From: Helicobacter bilis
Lineage (GTDB): Bacteria; Campylobacterota; Campylobacteria; Campylobacterales; Helicobacteraceae
Assembly (NCBI RefSeq): GCF_900198365.1
Contig: NZ_FZMS01000042.1
Span: 1-62,808 of the forward strand
Direction of reading: 5' to 3'
DNA: 62,808 nt
Shown here: positions 32,756-42,018 of the stretch, piece by piece
Numbering within the stretch: position 1 is the stretch's first letter
Layout: each line of letters starts with the position of its first letter
Translations under genes and position numbers: made by a program
Notes under the pieces: model-generated
What the model was told of the DNA's origin: nothing
The model's input: the letters and a program-made list of their open reading frames with translations, nothing else
Databases searched by the model: none

Positions 32756-33832
32756 ATGGAGCTTGATAGGATTGCAAAGCTTGCCACAGAGATGATTGCA
32801 GATATTAATAGCGATGAAGCGCTTACTTTGTATAAGCATTTAGAAAGTGGGAAAATGCTTCGATCTAAGCTTGTGTTAAGCATTGTTGATGGCGATGAGG
32901 CATATCGGCTTTGTGCGATTATTGAGCTTATACAAAGTGCGTCGTTATTGCATGATGATGTGATAGATTCAAGTGATTTGAGGCGTGGAAAGCCTAGCCT
33001 TAATGCACAATTTGGCAATAAAAATGCGATTATGCTAGGAGACATTCTCTATTCTCGTGCGTTTTTTGAACTCTCACATTTTTCAAAAAGCATCGCACAA
33101 TCGCTATCAAAAAGTGTTGTAGAATTAAGCGTTGGTGAGCTAGAAGATGTAAATCTAGAACAAAGTTTTAATGAATATGAAGAAAAATATCTTAGCATGA
33201 TAGGACATAAAAGTGCGAGTTTGATTGCTGCAAGTGCCGAATGTGCGGCATTATTAAAAGATGAAGTGAATTTAGATTCTAAAAATATGGATACAGAATC
33301 TAGCGGACAAAATGGAGGGATACTAGATTCTACGATGGCTTACCATGTTGAGTGTGCAAAAAACTCTAGTATAGAATCTAAAAATAGCTTAAATAAAGAT
33401 GTTTTGCTTGACACGCAATATTACAAGATTCTAAATTCTAGCAAAGATATACACAAACTTTACTACGACTACGGCTTTAATCTAGGCATGGCATTTCAAA
33501 TCATAGATGATATTTTAGACATTACACAAGATAGCACAAAGCTTGGCAAACCAGCCCTAAGCGATTTTAAATCAGGTAAGACAACACTTCCTTATATCTA
33601 CCTTTATCATGCACTCTCAAAAGAAAAAAAAGCGTGGTTAAAATCACTCTTTAAACAAGATTTAAACGCAAAAGACGCACAAGAACTAAAAGATTTGCTA
33701 CTAGATTCCCCATTGCAGAAAGCACGAGAAAAAGCATTGGAGTATGGCAATAAGGCATTACATATCGCTTCTGTGCTGAATAATCAAAAACTCTATGCCA
33801 TTATGCAAGCTATGATTGAGCGAGATTTTTAA
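32756..33832 (+). CDS. Polyprenyl diphosphate synthase (octaprenyl/IspB-type)
   Basis: A trans-prenyltransferase that makes the isoprenoid tail, here presumably for menaquinone. LLHDDVIDSSDLRRGKP (Asp-rich FARM at residues 67-71) and GMAFQIIDDILDIT (SARM) bind Mg-diphosphate. GKMLRSKLVL and GDILYSRAF are also conserved. At 358 residues it is about 50 longer than relatives. The extra is at about 162-218, between the third helix region and the KLYYDYGFNLGMAFQ segment, and contains palindromic repeat copy D and AGATTCT-derived D-S-K runs. The start has AAAGGA. The end overlaps the open frame before hemA, and the true hemA start is 10 bases downstream, so the two are coupled. The pairing is one I recall from H. 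pylori. Confidence 0.88.
   Translation: MELDRIAKLATEMIADINSDEALTLYKHLESGKMLRSKLVLSIVDGDEAYRLCAIIELIQSASLLHDDVIDSSDLRRGKPSLNAQFGNKNAIMLGDILYSRAFFELSHFSKSIAQSLSKSVVELSVGELEDVNLEQSFNEYEEKYLSMIGHKSASLIAASAECAALLKDEVNLDSKNMDTESSGQNGGILDSTMAYHVECAKNSSIESKNSLNKDVLLDTQYYKILNSSKDIHKLYYDYGFNLGMAFQIIDDILDITQDSTKLGKPALSDFKSGKTTLPYIYLYHALSKEKKAWLKSLFKQDLNAKDAQELKDLLLDSPLQKAREKALEYGNKALHIASVLNNQKLYAIMQAMIERDF
33341..33427 (+). repeat. Palindromic in-frame repeat, copy D (inside polyprenyl synthase)
   Basis: A worn copy encoding YHVECAKNSSIESKNSLN, then after a few extra residues D-T-Q-Y-Y-K-I-L. Orientation and frame match the other genic copies. It is the most diverged of the six. Confidence 0.65.
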
Positions 33833-33842
33833 TGAAAGGGAT

Positions 33843-35321
33843 ATGATGTATGCGGTTATAAGCTTTTCGCATAAAAATGTGGGTGTGGCTTTGCGAGAGA
33901 AGTTGCACTTTGATGATACTGATACCATTACGCTACTTAAACAACTAAATAATATCGATGGTATCCTAGAATCTATGCTGCTTGCGACTTGCAATAGATG
34001 TGAAATCTATGTGTATTTGCAAGGTATAGCAACAAAAGATTCTAAAGATCTCATTGTAACACAAAATGAGATTAAGACTACAGAATCTAATCATTACCAT
34101 TTAAGACATGATGAAACACTGCATGTAACTTCTTGTCAAGATAAAGCTATTTTAGAAAGTAATGACAATCGGGATTCTAACTATCACGCTCTAACAATCT
34201 GCCATGAAATCATCGCAAAACTTGCAAATTTTAAGGGCATTAATAAGGACATTTTGCAGGATAACGCACATATTGCATTGCAAAGCCATGCGGTGCATCA
34301 TGTATTCAGTGTAGCAAGCTCTCTTATGTCGGTAGTTATTGGTGAGACGCAGATTAGCGGACAGATGAAAGCCGCATATAAACTAAGCTATGACAATAAT
34401 CTATGTGCGAAAGCACTCACAAGGCTGCTGCATTTTGCGTTTCGATGTGCTGCACAAGTGAGAACGCTTACAGATATTTCTAAAAATCCCGTATCAGTTG
34501 CTTCAATCGCTGTGAATCTTGGGCTTGAATATTTAGACAATACGCTTAAAAATGCAAAGATTCTAGTTGTAGGTGTTGGTGAAATGGGGCTTTTATGTCT
34601 TAAGAATCTAGCGAAACATGATGTAAATCTCACGCTTTGTAATCGCACAAAAACAAAGGCGCAAGAATTGCTACAAGCACATAATTTAGAACATGTTTCT
34701 TTGCTTGATTTTACTCTATTGCAAACACATATAAATGAGTATGATGTCATCTTTTTTGCGGTGGCAGGTGGTGTGATTGTAACGCATGAAATGCTAGAAA
34801 AAGTGGAGAAAAAACGCATATTTTTTGATCTCTCAATGCCTAGAAATCTCTCATTTGACACTGCTAAATTGCAGGCTTTAGGCTATGATAATATAGAGGT
34901 GATTGATGTGGATAGTTTAAAAAGCAAAGCAGCTACACACATTAACGCAAGAAAAGAGAGTGCAAAAATGGCGATGGGTATAGTCGGGCAGTTTGTGCTT
35001 GATTTTACACATTGGCTATCTGGGCTTGGCGTAAATCCTGTGATTAAGGCGATGAGAGAACAAGCAAAACTTGCAAGTTATAAAGAGATTAATCGTGCGA
35101 TTAAAAAAGGCTTTATCCCAGAAGCTTTGAGAGAGAATGTTGAGAAATTATTGCATAGCACATTTAATGAGTTTCTGCACGCTCCAACAATGAAAATCAA
35201 AGCAATGGCAGATGATGAGAAGGCGGATTCCATGCTAGAGGCAATAGCAAATGTATTTGGCGCACAAGATAGAATCTTATTAAACCGCTATAAATGTGAA
35301 TATGACATAACAAAGCAATAG
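33843..35321 (+). CDS. hemA: Glutamyl-tRNA reductase
   Basis: HemA reduces glutamyl-tRNA to glutamate-1-semialdehyde, the first step of haem synthesis. With the start at 33843 (preceded by AAAGGGAT) the catalytic Cys in LATCNRCEIYVY is residue 50, as in the E. coli enzyme, which supports this start over the open frame from 33816. VIGETQISGQMKAAY is the substrate-binding segment and ILVVGVGEMGLLCLKNL is the NADPH Rossmann motif. Residues of about 65-120 form an insert rich in D-S-K/E-S and His, in the catalytic domain. At 492 residues it is about 45 longer than usual. It follows the polyprenyl synthase by 10 bases. Confidence 0.95.
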   Translation: MMYAVISFSHKNVGVALREKLHFDDTDTITLLKQLNNIDGILESMLLATCNRCEIYVYLQGIATKDSKDLIVTQNEIKTTESNHYHLRHDETLHVTSCQDKAILESNDNRDSNYHALTICHEIIAKLANFKGINKDILQDNAHIALQSHAVHHVFSVASSLMSVVIGETQISGQMKAAYKLSYDNNLCAKALTRLLHFAFRCAAQVRTLTDISKNPVSVASIAVNLGLEYLDNTLKNAKILVVGVGEMGLLCLKNLAKHDVNLTLCNRTKTKAQELLQAHNLEHVSLLDFTLLQTHINEYDVIFFAVAGGVIVTHEMLEKVEKKRIFFDLSMPRNLSFDTAKLQALGYDNIEVIDVDSLKSKAATHINARKESAKMAMGIVGQFVLDFTHWLSGLGVNPVIKAMREQAKLASYKEINRAIKKGFIPEALRENVEKLLHSTFNEFLHAPTMKIKAMADDEKADSMLEAIANVFGAQDRILLNRYKCEYDITKQ

Positions 35322-35510
35322 ACTTGCTATTGATGGAAACTTATTTAGTTTGTATTTACTTGTATGAAATCTCGTGGCTTTACATCTTCATGCTAATAGT
35401 CTTAATTTAAAGATATGAAAAATAATGCTTATAGCCTTTGATAAAGATAACACCAAATAAAGATATAAAAATCCTTAAAAGCTAGATTATAAACTCATTC
35501 TTAGAATGAT

Positions 35511-35732
35511 TTAATTAAAGTCAAATGCCCCTTCCTCGCCTTTACTCATGCTTTCATAAGTGGCACTTACATATTGCTCTCGTATCGTGCAATCAAAAAG
35601 CATACTGCATGTAAAGCATGAGTTTATATTCTTACTGCTTTGACATTGTGTTAATGCCGCAAGGGCTTTGTTGTAATTTTCTAAAAAAATATCTTCATTT
35701 ATTGTGTTTTGTGTTTCGCTAAAAAAGTTCAT
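35511..35732 (-). CDS. Small conserved Cys-rich protein
   Basis: A 73-residue protein without a known function. Four Cys in the spacing C-x8-C-x2-C-x6-C (from QCQSS to LFDCTIR) could bind a metal. The tail YVSATYESMSKGEEGAFDFN looks strongly conserved in style and resembles short proteins I recall from Helicobacter and Campylobacter. It lies 29 bases upstream of gyrA's 3' end on the same strand (it is transcribed after gyrA), so it may be in the gyrA transcript. The start ATG follows AGGAT. Confidence 0.65.
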   Translation of the reverse strand: MNFFSETQNTINEDIFLENYNKALAALTQCQSSKNINSCFTCSMLFDCTIREQYVSATYESMSKGEEGAFDFN

Positions 35733-35761
35733 TCTTAAATCCTGTGTTTAGAATCTTATAA

Positions 35762-38257
35762 TCATTCTGGAAAATTAAGCGTTGGTCCCGTGCTAGATTC
35801 GCTGTCTTCTTCACTCTCTTCTTTGTTGCAAATACTTGCAAATGCCACTTTATCCTTATTCCCAAGGCTAACGATTTTTACACCGCTTGTATTGCGTCCT
35901 GCTTCCCTTATAGATTCTAAAGGCACGCGTATCATCTTGCCTGAAGTGGTTAGCACCATTAAATCCATATTAGAATCATTTACGCTTAAAACACTTACAA
36001 GCTTACCTGTTTTATTTGTAAGCTTCATAGCAATGACACCTTTTCCACCACGATTAATCGTGCTGTAACTTCCTGCTAATGTCTGCTTACCAATGCCTAA
36101 TTCACTAATGCTTAATAGCTTATCTTCATCGCCTTTAATCGTTGTCGCCGCGATAACGCTATCATTTGCTACTTTAAATTTAATGCCAATAACGCCCCTA
36201 GCAACCCTGCCAATATCGCGTATAGAATCTGCGGCAAAGCGGATACACTGCCCCTCTTTTGTAGCGATAAAAAGCTCTTTCACACTAGAATCTATAATGC
36301 TAGCACTGATGAGTTCATCATCTTCATCAAGATTGATTGCCCTTACGCCATTATTGCGGATATTTTTATATTCGCTTAGATTTGTGCGTTTTACAATGCC
36401 ATTTTTTGTGAAGAATACAAGCGATTTATCTTCATTAAAATCACTTGTGGTAATGGTCGTCATAATCTTTTCGCCATCTTGCAAGCCTATGAGATTTACC
36501 ACTGCTTTGCCGATTGCTGTCCTTCCTGCTTCTGGGATTCTATACACTTTTAGCCAGTAAAGCTGTCCGCGGTTTGTGATAAACATAATGGTATCATGCG
36601 TATTTGCTACAAAAAAAGATTGTATAAAGTCATCATCATGCGTATTGCCGCTGATTTTGCCCTTACCGCCACGATGCTGTTTTTCATAAGTTTTTAGCAA
36701 CACTCGCTTCACATAGCCCCTATGACTCATGGTAACAACCACTGCTTCATTTGGGATCAAATCTTCTATATCAATAGCATCATAATTTTCTTCAATAAGC
36801 GTTCTTCTGGGGCTTGAGAATTGCTTCTGCACTTCTAGCAACTCTTCTTTAATCACACCATTAATCTTATCTTCACTTCTTAGAATAGATTCTAACTCAG
36901 CGATAAGGGCTACAAGCTCCCTGTATTCATTCTCTATCTTATCTCGCTCTAGTCCTGTTAAGCGTTGCAATCGCATTTCTAATATAGCTTTACTCTGAAT
37001 CTCTGTAAGGCTAAAGCGACTCATAAGCTCACTTTGTGCTTTTTCTGGGTTCTCACTCGCACGGATAAGGGCTACAATCTCATCGATATTTTCAAGGGCG
37101 ATTCTATATCCCTCTAAAATATGCACTCTAGCCCTTGCTTTCTCTAACTCAAATATAATGCGGCGGATAACAATTGTTTTTCTATGAGAGATGAAAATAT
37201 CAAGTAATTCTAAAAGCGTAAATATCTTTGGCTCTCTGCCCTCAATAGCAAGCAGTATAATCCCAAAAGTAGTCTCCATAGCACTGGATTTATAGAGATG
37301 ATTCAGCACGATTTCGCTCATAGCTTCTCGTTTTAGCTCGATAACTAGTCTCATACCATCTTTATCAGACTCATCTCTTACTTCAGCGATACCTTCTACT
37401 ACTTTATCCTTTGCTAATGTGTCAATTTGTTCAAAAAGCCTTGCTTTATTCACTTGATATGGAATCTCATCAACTACGATAACATCTTTTGTTTTAGTTT
37501 TTTCTACATGCACTTTTGCTCGAATCTTAATCCTACCGCGTCCTGTCTTGTAGGCTTCAATAATGCCCTGTCTGCCATGTATAATGCCACCTGTTGGAAA
37601 GTCTGGTCCCTCAATTAAAGGCAATATATCTTCAATTTCACTTTGTGGATTATCGATTCTATAAATCAGTGCATCAACCACTTCATCAAGTCTATGTGGC
37701 GGGATAGAAGTAGCCATTCCCACAGCGATACCATTAGAGCCATTTACAAGCAAGTTTGGGAATCTAGTAGGCAGTATAGCTGGTTCTTTTTCAGAGCCAT
37801 CATAGTTTGGGACAAAATCCACCGTGTCTTTTTCTATATCAAATAACATGCTTTCGCCGACTTTTGTCATCTTTGCTTCAGTATAACGCATAGCAGCGGC
37901 TTTATCACCATCAATAGACCCAAAGTTACCCTGTCCATCAACTAACTCTAAACGCATAGAAAAATCTTGTGCCATTCTCACAAGTGCATCATAGATTGCC
38001 GTGTCGCCATGTGGGTGATAGTTACCCATTACTTCCCCCACAATCTTGGCACACTTTTTATACTTCGCACTACTTGTAAGCCCTAGATTATGCTTCATCG
38101 CGTAAAGTATGCGTCTATGCACAGGCTTTAATCCATCTCTTGCATTAGGCAAGGCTCTACCGACAATAACACTCATAGAATAATCAAGATAACTCTCTTT
38201 TATAGAATCATCAATGCGAACAGGTTTAATTATCGTATTGTCTAGTAAATTATCCAT
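35762..38257 (-). CDS. gyrA: DNA gyrase subunit A
   Basis: An 831-residue subunit of the supercoiling topoisomerase. The catalytic Tyr is Y125 in [11 protein letters not shown]. The quinolone-resistance region reads [20 protein letters not shown], with Thr86 and Asp90, the wild-type pair as in Campylobacter, so no common resistance change is seen. Six C-terminal beta-pinwheel blades follow, and [13 protein letters not shown] gives the GyrA box (Q-R-R-G-G-[KR]-G). The acidic tail [18 protein letters not shown] closes it. AAAGGAGC precedes the start. The 3' side holds the small Cys protein. Confidence 0.98.
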   Translation of the reverse strand: MDNLLDNTIIKPVRIDDSIKESYLDYSMSVIVGRALPNARDGLKPVHRRILYAMKHNLGLTSSAKYKKCAKIVGEVMGNYHPHGDTAIYDALVRMAQDFSMRLELVDGQGNFGSIDGDKAAAMRYTEAKMTKVGESMLFDIEKDTVDFVPNYDGSEKEPAILPTRFPNLLVNGSNGIAVGMATSIPPHRLDEVVDALIYRIDNPQSEIEDILPLIEGPDFPTGGIIHGRQGIIEAYKTGRGRIKIRAKVHVEKTKTKDVIVVDEIPYQVNKARLFEQIDTLAKDKVVEGIAEVRDESDKDGMRLVIELKREAMSEIVLNHLYKSSAMETTFGIILLAIEGREPKIFTLLELLDIFISHRKTIVIRRIIFELEKARARVHILEGYRIALENIDEIVALIRASENPEKAQSELMSRFSLTEIQSKAILEMRLQRLTGLERDKIENEYRELVALIAELESILRSEDKINGVIKEELLEVQKQFSSPRRTLIEENYDAIDIEDLIPNEAVVVTMSHRGYVKRVLLKTYEKQHRGGKGKISGNTHDDDFIQSFFVANTHDTIMFITNRGQLYWLKVYRIPEAGRTAIGKAVVNLIGLQDGEKIMTTITTSDFNEDKSLVFFTKNGIVKRTNLSEYKNIRNNGVRAINLDEDDELISASIIDSSVKELFIATKEGQCIRFAADSIRDIGRVARGVIGIKFKVANDSVIAATTIKGDEDKLLSISELGIGKQTLAGSYSTINRGGKGVIAMKLTNKTGKLVSVLSVNDSNMDLMVLTTSGKMIRVPLESIREAGRNTSGVKIVSLGNKDKVAFASICNKEESEEDSESSTGPTLNFPE

Positions 38258-38577
38258 ATATTTGCTCCTTTAAAAGCTGTAATTGTATCAATTTCTTGCT
38301 TAATATCCTATGAAATTCAAAATCTATATGATGAGATTCTATATGATAAAAATAGCTTGTTTTGATACGAACTCTTTTTATACATTAATCCCATAGAATC
38401 CAAAATTCTTGTCATATTTGCAAGTGTGGGCAAGAGGCTCGTGCGAGTGCGTAAGCACGAAATATCTTTTTTTGGATTCCATATTAGATATTTCGCTACG
38501 CTCAATATGACAACTTATTGTAGAATCTTAAATCCTACATAACACATTTAAAATACGCTATCCTAACTCAGCAGATT
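38258..38577. other. gyrA-hslU intergenic region with repeat
   Basis: This 320-base gap between hslU and gyrA (both minus strand) contains palindromic repeat copy E and several AGAATCT/AGATTCT copies. The 62-codon frame at 38317-38505 is the repeat read with flanking sequence and is not a gene. A gyrA promoter should lie in its left part, but no clear -10 stands out. Confidence 0.5.
38409..38513 (-). repeat. Palindromic repeat, copy E (intergenic, with 26-bp insertion)
   Basis: Both ends (TTGTCATAT and ATATGACAA) and both inner arms (GAAATATCT/AGATATTTC) are intact. Between the inner and outer right-hand arms (38419-38444) there are 26 bases absent from the other copies. The A-run in the centre is one base longer than in copy F, which breaks the peptide frame. 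This copy is free of coding constraint. Confidence 0.85.
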
Positions 38578-39915
38578 CTACAAAATATATCTAGCTAAAT
38601 CCACATTTTCTACTAAATTTTTAAGCTTTTCTTCTACAAGAGATTCTGTAATAACCACTTCTTGCCCCTTATAGTCTTCCGCACAAAAGCTAATATCTTC
38701 TAGCACTCTCTCAATTGTTGTATGCAATCTTCTAGCCCCGATATCTTCAGTCTTTTCATTCGCATGAAAGGATAATCTACTTAATGCCCTTAATGCAGAA
38801 TCTTCAAATTTCAAGGTAATGCCTTCAACTGATAGCAATGCCTCATACTGCCTTATAATCGAGTTTTTTGTCTGTGTTAGAATCTGATAGAGTGCTTCTT
38901 CATCAAGCACTTGCAATTCTACACGCAATGGGAATCTCCCCTGCAATTCTGGTATAAGATCACTTGGCTTACTAAAATGAAATGCCCCCGCAGCGATAAA
39001 TAGAATATGATCTGTTTTAATCTGTCCATAGCGAGTTTGCACGACACTACCCTCTACAATGGGTAATAAATCTCTTTGCACACCCTCTTTACTTGGGTCT
39101 TGTTTGCTAGAATCTTTTGAAGCCACTGCGATTTTATCAATCTCATCAATGAAGATAATGCCGCTTTGCTCTGCAAGTTTCAATGCATCAGTTTTTATCA
39201 TATCAGAATCTAGCACAGCATTTTGTGCCTCTGGGCGTAACAGCTCTTTTGCTTCCTTAATTGTGATTTCTTTTTTGATTTTATCGCCTTTCATGTTTAA
39301 GGCTTTGATTAAAGATTCTTGCACTTTTATGATCTCTGCAGGTAAGTTTTCATCAATCTTTTCTTCTTGCTTGGCAATCTCAATCATTATTTTTGTATCA
39401 TCCATTGCCCCACTTTTTACTCTTTCTTTCATCTTCTCAAAGCTTACATCATATTCTTGTTTTTTTTGTTCTGTAACACCTGCTGGTAGGGGTGGCAATA
39501 GCTTTTGTGTGATTCTATTAAGGATATAGTCATCTATTTTATCAGCAGAATCTTCTTTTTGCTTACTTTGCAATAGATTTACACTTGCATTGACTAAGTC
39601 TCTTACCATAGATTCTACATCACGACCGACAAAGCCTACTTCAGTATATTTACTCGCTTCAACTTTTACAAACGGCAATCCCATAAGCTTTGCCATACGC
39701 CTTGCAATTTCTGTTTTACCCACACCAGTAGAACCAATCATAAGGATATTTTTCGGCGTTACCTCATCTTGCATATCTTTTGGCAATTGCAGTCTTCTAT
39801 ATCTATTTCTAAGGGCTATGGCGACTGCCTTTTTTGCGTCCTTTTGCCCGATAATGTAGCCATCAAGATAGGATACAATCTCTCGTGGCGTTTGTGTAAT
39901 AATTAATTCATTCAT
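38578..39915 (-). CDS. hslU: ATP-dependent protease ATPase subunit HslU
   Basis: A 445-residue AAA+ unfoldase that feeds substrates to Hsl[21 protein letters not shown] opens the protein, [13 protein letters not shown] is Walker A (with Ser where Pro is common), and [12 protein letters not shown] is Walker [14 protein letters not shown] and [11 protein letters not shown] are conserved sensor regions. [19 protein letters not shown] is the C-terminal arginine finger segment, and the end LARYIL docks into HslV. The intermediate I-domain (about 110-230) is charged and has normal length. ATG overlaps the hslV stop by four bases, so the two are translated together. Confidence 0.97.
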   Translation of the reverse strand: MNELIITQTPREIVSYLDGYIIGQKDAKKAVAIALRNRYRRLQLPKDMQDEVTPKNILMIGSTGVGKTEIARRMAKLMGLPFVKVEASKYTEVGFVGRDVESMVRDLVNASVNLLQSKQKEDSADKIDDYILNRITQKLLPPLPAGVTEQKKQEYDVSFEKMKERVKSGAMDDTKIMIEIAKQEEKIDENLPAEIIKVQESLIKALNMKGDKIKKEITIKEAKELLRPEAQNAVLDSDMIKTDALKLAEQSGIIFIDEIDKIAVASKDSSKQDPSKEGVQRDLLPIVEGSVVQTRYGQIKTDHILFIAAGAFHFSKPSDLIPELQGRFPLRVELQVLDEEALYQILTQTKNSIIRQYEALLSVEGITLKFEDSALRALSRLSFHANEKTEDIGARRLHTTIERVLEDISFCAEDYKGQEVVITESLVEEKLKNLVENVDLARYIL

Positions 39916-40460
39916 TCTGTAATCTCCAATAATTTAATATTTGTATTTGTATAAATGCAGATCTCTCCAGCAATTTTTAAGGATTCTAAAACTAGATCTT
40001 TTGGTGCTATATCGCTAAATTTATCTAAAGCCCTAGCCGCACTCAACGCATAGTTACCACCACTACCAATGGCTGCTATCTTACCATCTTCTGGCTCTAC
40101 AACATCGCCTGTGCCACTTAGCACATAAATATGTGTAGCATTTAAAACTATCATCATCGCTTCAAGTCTTCTTAGATACTTATCCTTACGCCATTCTTTG
40201 CTAAACTCCATCACAGATTTTAATAAATCGCCTTTTTTACCCTCCAAGATTCTCTCAAACATATCAAAAAGGCTAAAGGCATCAGCCGTGCTTCCAGCAA
40301 AACCACTTAGAATCTTGCCATTATAAAGAGAGCGGATTTTTGTCGCATTGCCTTTCATTACGCAGTTACCAAAGCTAACCTGCCCATCTCCGCCAATCAC
40401 ACCATAGGGCTTACCATCTTTTTGTCCAACATACCCTAAAATCGTCGTCGCATGAAACAT
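39912..40460 (-). CDS. hslV: ATP-dependent protease subunit HslV
   Basis: A 182-residue threonine peptidase that forms a double hexamer with Hsl[12 protein letters not shown] contains the N-terminal Thr exposed after processing of a four-residue leader. [34 protein letters not shown] and [16 protein letters not shown] are family signatures. The order hslV-hslU is as in H. pylori. AAGGAAGAGT lies before the ATG. Confidence 0.97.
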   Translation of the reverse strand: MFHATTILGYVGQKDGKPYGVIGGDGQVSFGNCVMKGNATKIRSLYNGKILSGFAGSTADAFSLFDMFERILEGKKGDLLKSVMEFSKEWRKDKYLRRLEAMMIVLNATHIYVLSGTGDVVEPEDGKIAAIGSGGNYALSAARALDKFSDIAPKDLVLESLKIAGEICIYTNTNIKLLEITE

Positions 40461-40535
40461 ACTCTTCCTTTATGCTTTCTAAAAATAAAACAAATATTAT
40501 ACTATAAGCGATTAAATTCTTTATTCCTAACTCAA

Positions 40536-41021
40536 CTACTCAAAGCTAATAGGTTTATACTCAATCTTTAGAATCTCAAACTCGGTCTCACCTGCTGGAA
40601 GATTTATAATCACCTCATCACCCTCTTCTTTACCTATCAATTCTTTTGCCAATGGTGAGTTAAAGGATATAAGCCCTTTTGAAGGATTACTTTCAGTCGT
40701 GCCTACAATCGTATAGACGACTTCCTTATCTGTATTAAGATTAAGGATAGTTATAGTGCTACCAAAGCTCACTTTATCATGCGGCAGGGTTGATGGGTCA
40801 ATGACTTGTGCGTTTGATAGCATTTTGCTTAGTTCATTAATCTTAAATTCAATAAATGCTTGTTTTTCTTTTGCAGCATGATATTCTGCATTTTCTTTCA
40901 AATCTCCATGAGAGCGGGCTATATCTATTTCTTGGGCTACTTTTGGTCTTTGCACTTCTTTTAAGTCTTTTAATTCTTGTGTTAGTTTATTAAATCCATA
41001 TTTACTCATTGGTTCTGTCAT
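40536..41021 (-). CDS. greA: Transcription elongation factor GreA
   Basis: A 161-residue factor that enters the RNA polymerase secondary channel and rescues backtracked complexes. [20 protein letters not shown] and [30 protein letters not shown] make up the coiled coil with the acidic tip (D-L-K-E-N-A-E-Y; the second part shown only by key residues). [12 protein letters not shown] and [11 protein letters not shown] begin the C-terminal FKBP-like domain. The open frame extends to 41063, but AAAAAGGTAAT just upstream of 41021 supports this start. TATAAT on the minus strand at 41055-41060 is a likely -10. Confidence 0.95.
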   Translation of the reverse strand: MTEPMSKYGFNKLTQELKDLKEVQRPKVAQEIDIARSHGDLKENAEYHAAKEKQAFIEFKINELSKMLSNAQVIDPSTLPHDKVSFGSTITILNLNTDKEVVYTIVGTTESNPSKGLISFNSPLAKELIGKEEGDEVIINLPAGETEFEILKIEYKPISFE

Positions 41022-41054
41022 GTTTATTACCTTTTTCAAAAAATAAAAAGCATA

Positions 41055-41060
41055 ATTATA
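41055..41060 (-). promoter_or_regulatory. Candidate -10 for greA
   Basis: TATAAT reads on the minus strand 34 bases before the greA start. A/T-rich flanks, no -35 box. Confidence 0.45.
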
Positions 41061-41124
41061 CAAAAAAATAGATAGAAAAAATGTTTTTATATTAAAATTA
41101 GCCTTTTAGATTGATGGAGTATTT

Positions 41125-41832
41125 ATGGCGGCAAAAGAGATTCTATATCATAATAACAAGTTTCATATCGCCTATAATATGATAGATAATAACGCAGAAA
41201 AATATATCATATTTCTACATGGCTGGGGAAGTAATAAGGAACTTATGGCATTAGCATTTAATAAAGTTTTTTGTAACTATAATCATCTTTATATTGATCT
41301 GCCCGGATTTGGTGCAAGTCCTAATGAAGTCTTTTTAACTACACAAGATTATGCAAATATTATTTCACTCTTTCTACAAGCATGCAATATTGCTAAAGAA
41401 AATCGCATAATCGCTGGGCACAGCTTTGGCGGTAAGATAGCCTTATTGCTAGATTCTGAAATTATTTTGCTTAGTAGTGCGGGAATCTTACTGCCAAAAC
41501 CACTCAAAGTAAAATTTAAAATAGCCACCACAAAGGTGCTAAAAAAGCTACCTTTAAATATAAACGCCCTAAGGGCAGATGATGCAAAAGAGCTAAGTCC
41601 TATAATGTATGAAGTCTTTAAGCAAGTCGTGCAAGAAGACTACGCCCCGCATTATGAATCTTTCAAACACAAGGCTACAATCTTTTGGGGAAAAGAGGAT
41701 AATGCCACACCGCTTAGTGCATTTAACATCATTTACTCTCTCATGCCACAAGCAAAAACACATGTTTTAGATGGTGATCACTACTTTTTTTTAAAACAAG
41801 GTGAATTGATTGATACTTTATATCATAGCTAG
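41125..41832 (+). CDS. Alpha/beta-hydrolase fold protein
   Basis: A 235-residue hydrolase. IIFLHGWGSNKELMALAFN carries the H-G-W oxyanion motif, NRIIAGHSFGGKIALLL is the nucleophile elbow with Ser, and DNATPLSAFNIIY plus LDGDHYFFLKQG provide the Asp and His of the triad. The size and motifs resemble BioH/MenH-type esterases, and it could do the BioH job in biotin synthesis, but this cannot be decided here. GGAG precedes the start. It diverges from greA and is followed by a palindromic repeat. Confidence 0.8.
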   Translation: MAAKEILYHNNKFHIAYNMIDNNAEKYIIFLHGWGSNKELMALAFNKVFCNYNHLYIDLPGFGASPNEVFLTTQDYANIISLFLQACNIAKENRIIAGHSFGGKIALLLDSEIILLSSAGILLPKPLKVKFKIATTKVLKKLPLNINALRADDAKELSPIMYEVFKQVVQEDYAPHYESFKHKATIFWGKEDNATPLSAFNIIYSLMPQAKTHVLDGDHYFFLKQGELIDTLYHS

Positions 41833-41869
41833 ATTCTAAATGATTGAGCGTTTTAGAATCTAAAACAAG

Positions 41870-41947
41870 TTGTCATATTGAGCGTAGCGAAATATCTAAT
41901 ACAGAATCTAAAAAAGATATTTCGTGCTTACGCACTCAATATGACAA
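41870..41947 (+). repeat. Palindromic repeat, copy F (intergenic, best-preserved)
   Basis: This 78-base copy is the best reference. The outer arms TTGTCATATTGAG and CTCAATATGACAA pair perfectly (13 bp), and the inner arms GAAATATCT and AGATATTTC pair perfectly (9 bp). Between them the arms differ in length (CGTAGC against GTGCTTACGCA). The centre is AATACAGAATCTAAAAA. It is open in the same frame as the genic copies (CHIERSEISNTESKKDIS). AGAATCTA and TTAGAATCT flank it. Confidence 0.9.
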
Positions 41948-42018
41948 GAATTTAGAATCTTAAGATAGAAACATTTGCATATCTTTAGATTCTGCAACTC
42001 ACACAAAAAAGGATTTCT

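Noticed and set aside
34388-34861. A 157-codon minus-strand frame inside hemA
   Set aside because: hemA is supported by catalytic and NADPH motifs over the same stretch; the antisense product shows no domain and no ribosome-binding site.
38317-38505. A 62-codon frame in the gyrA-hslU gap
   Set aside because: It is palindromic repeat copy E translated with flanking bases; the peptide resemblance to genic copies is explained by the repeat.
39059-39529. A 156-codon plus-strand frame inside hslU
   Set aside because: Antisense to the hslU I-domain; Ser/Phe-rich shadow translation with no features.
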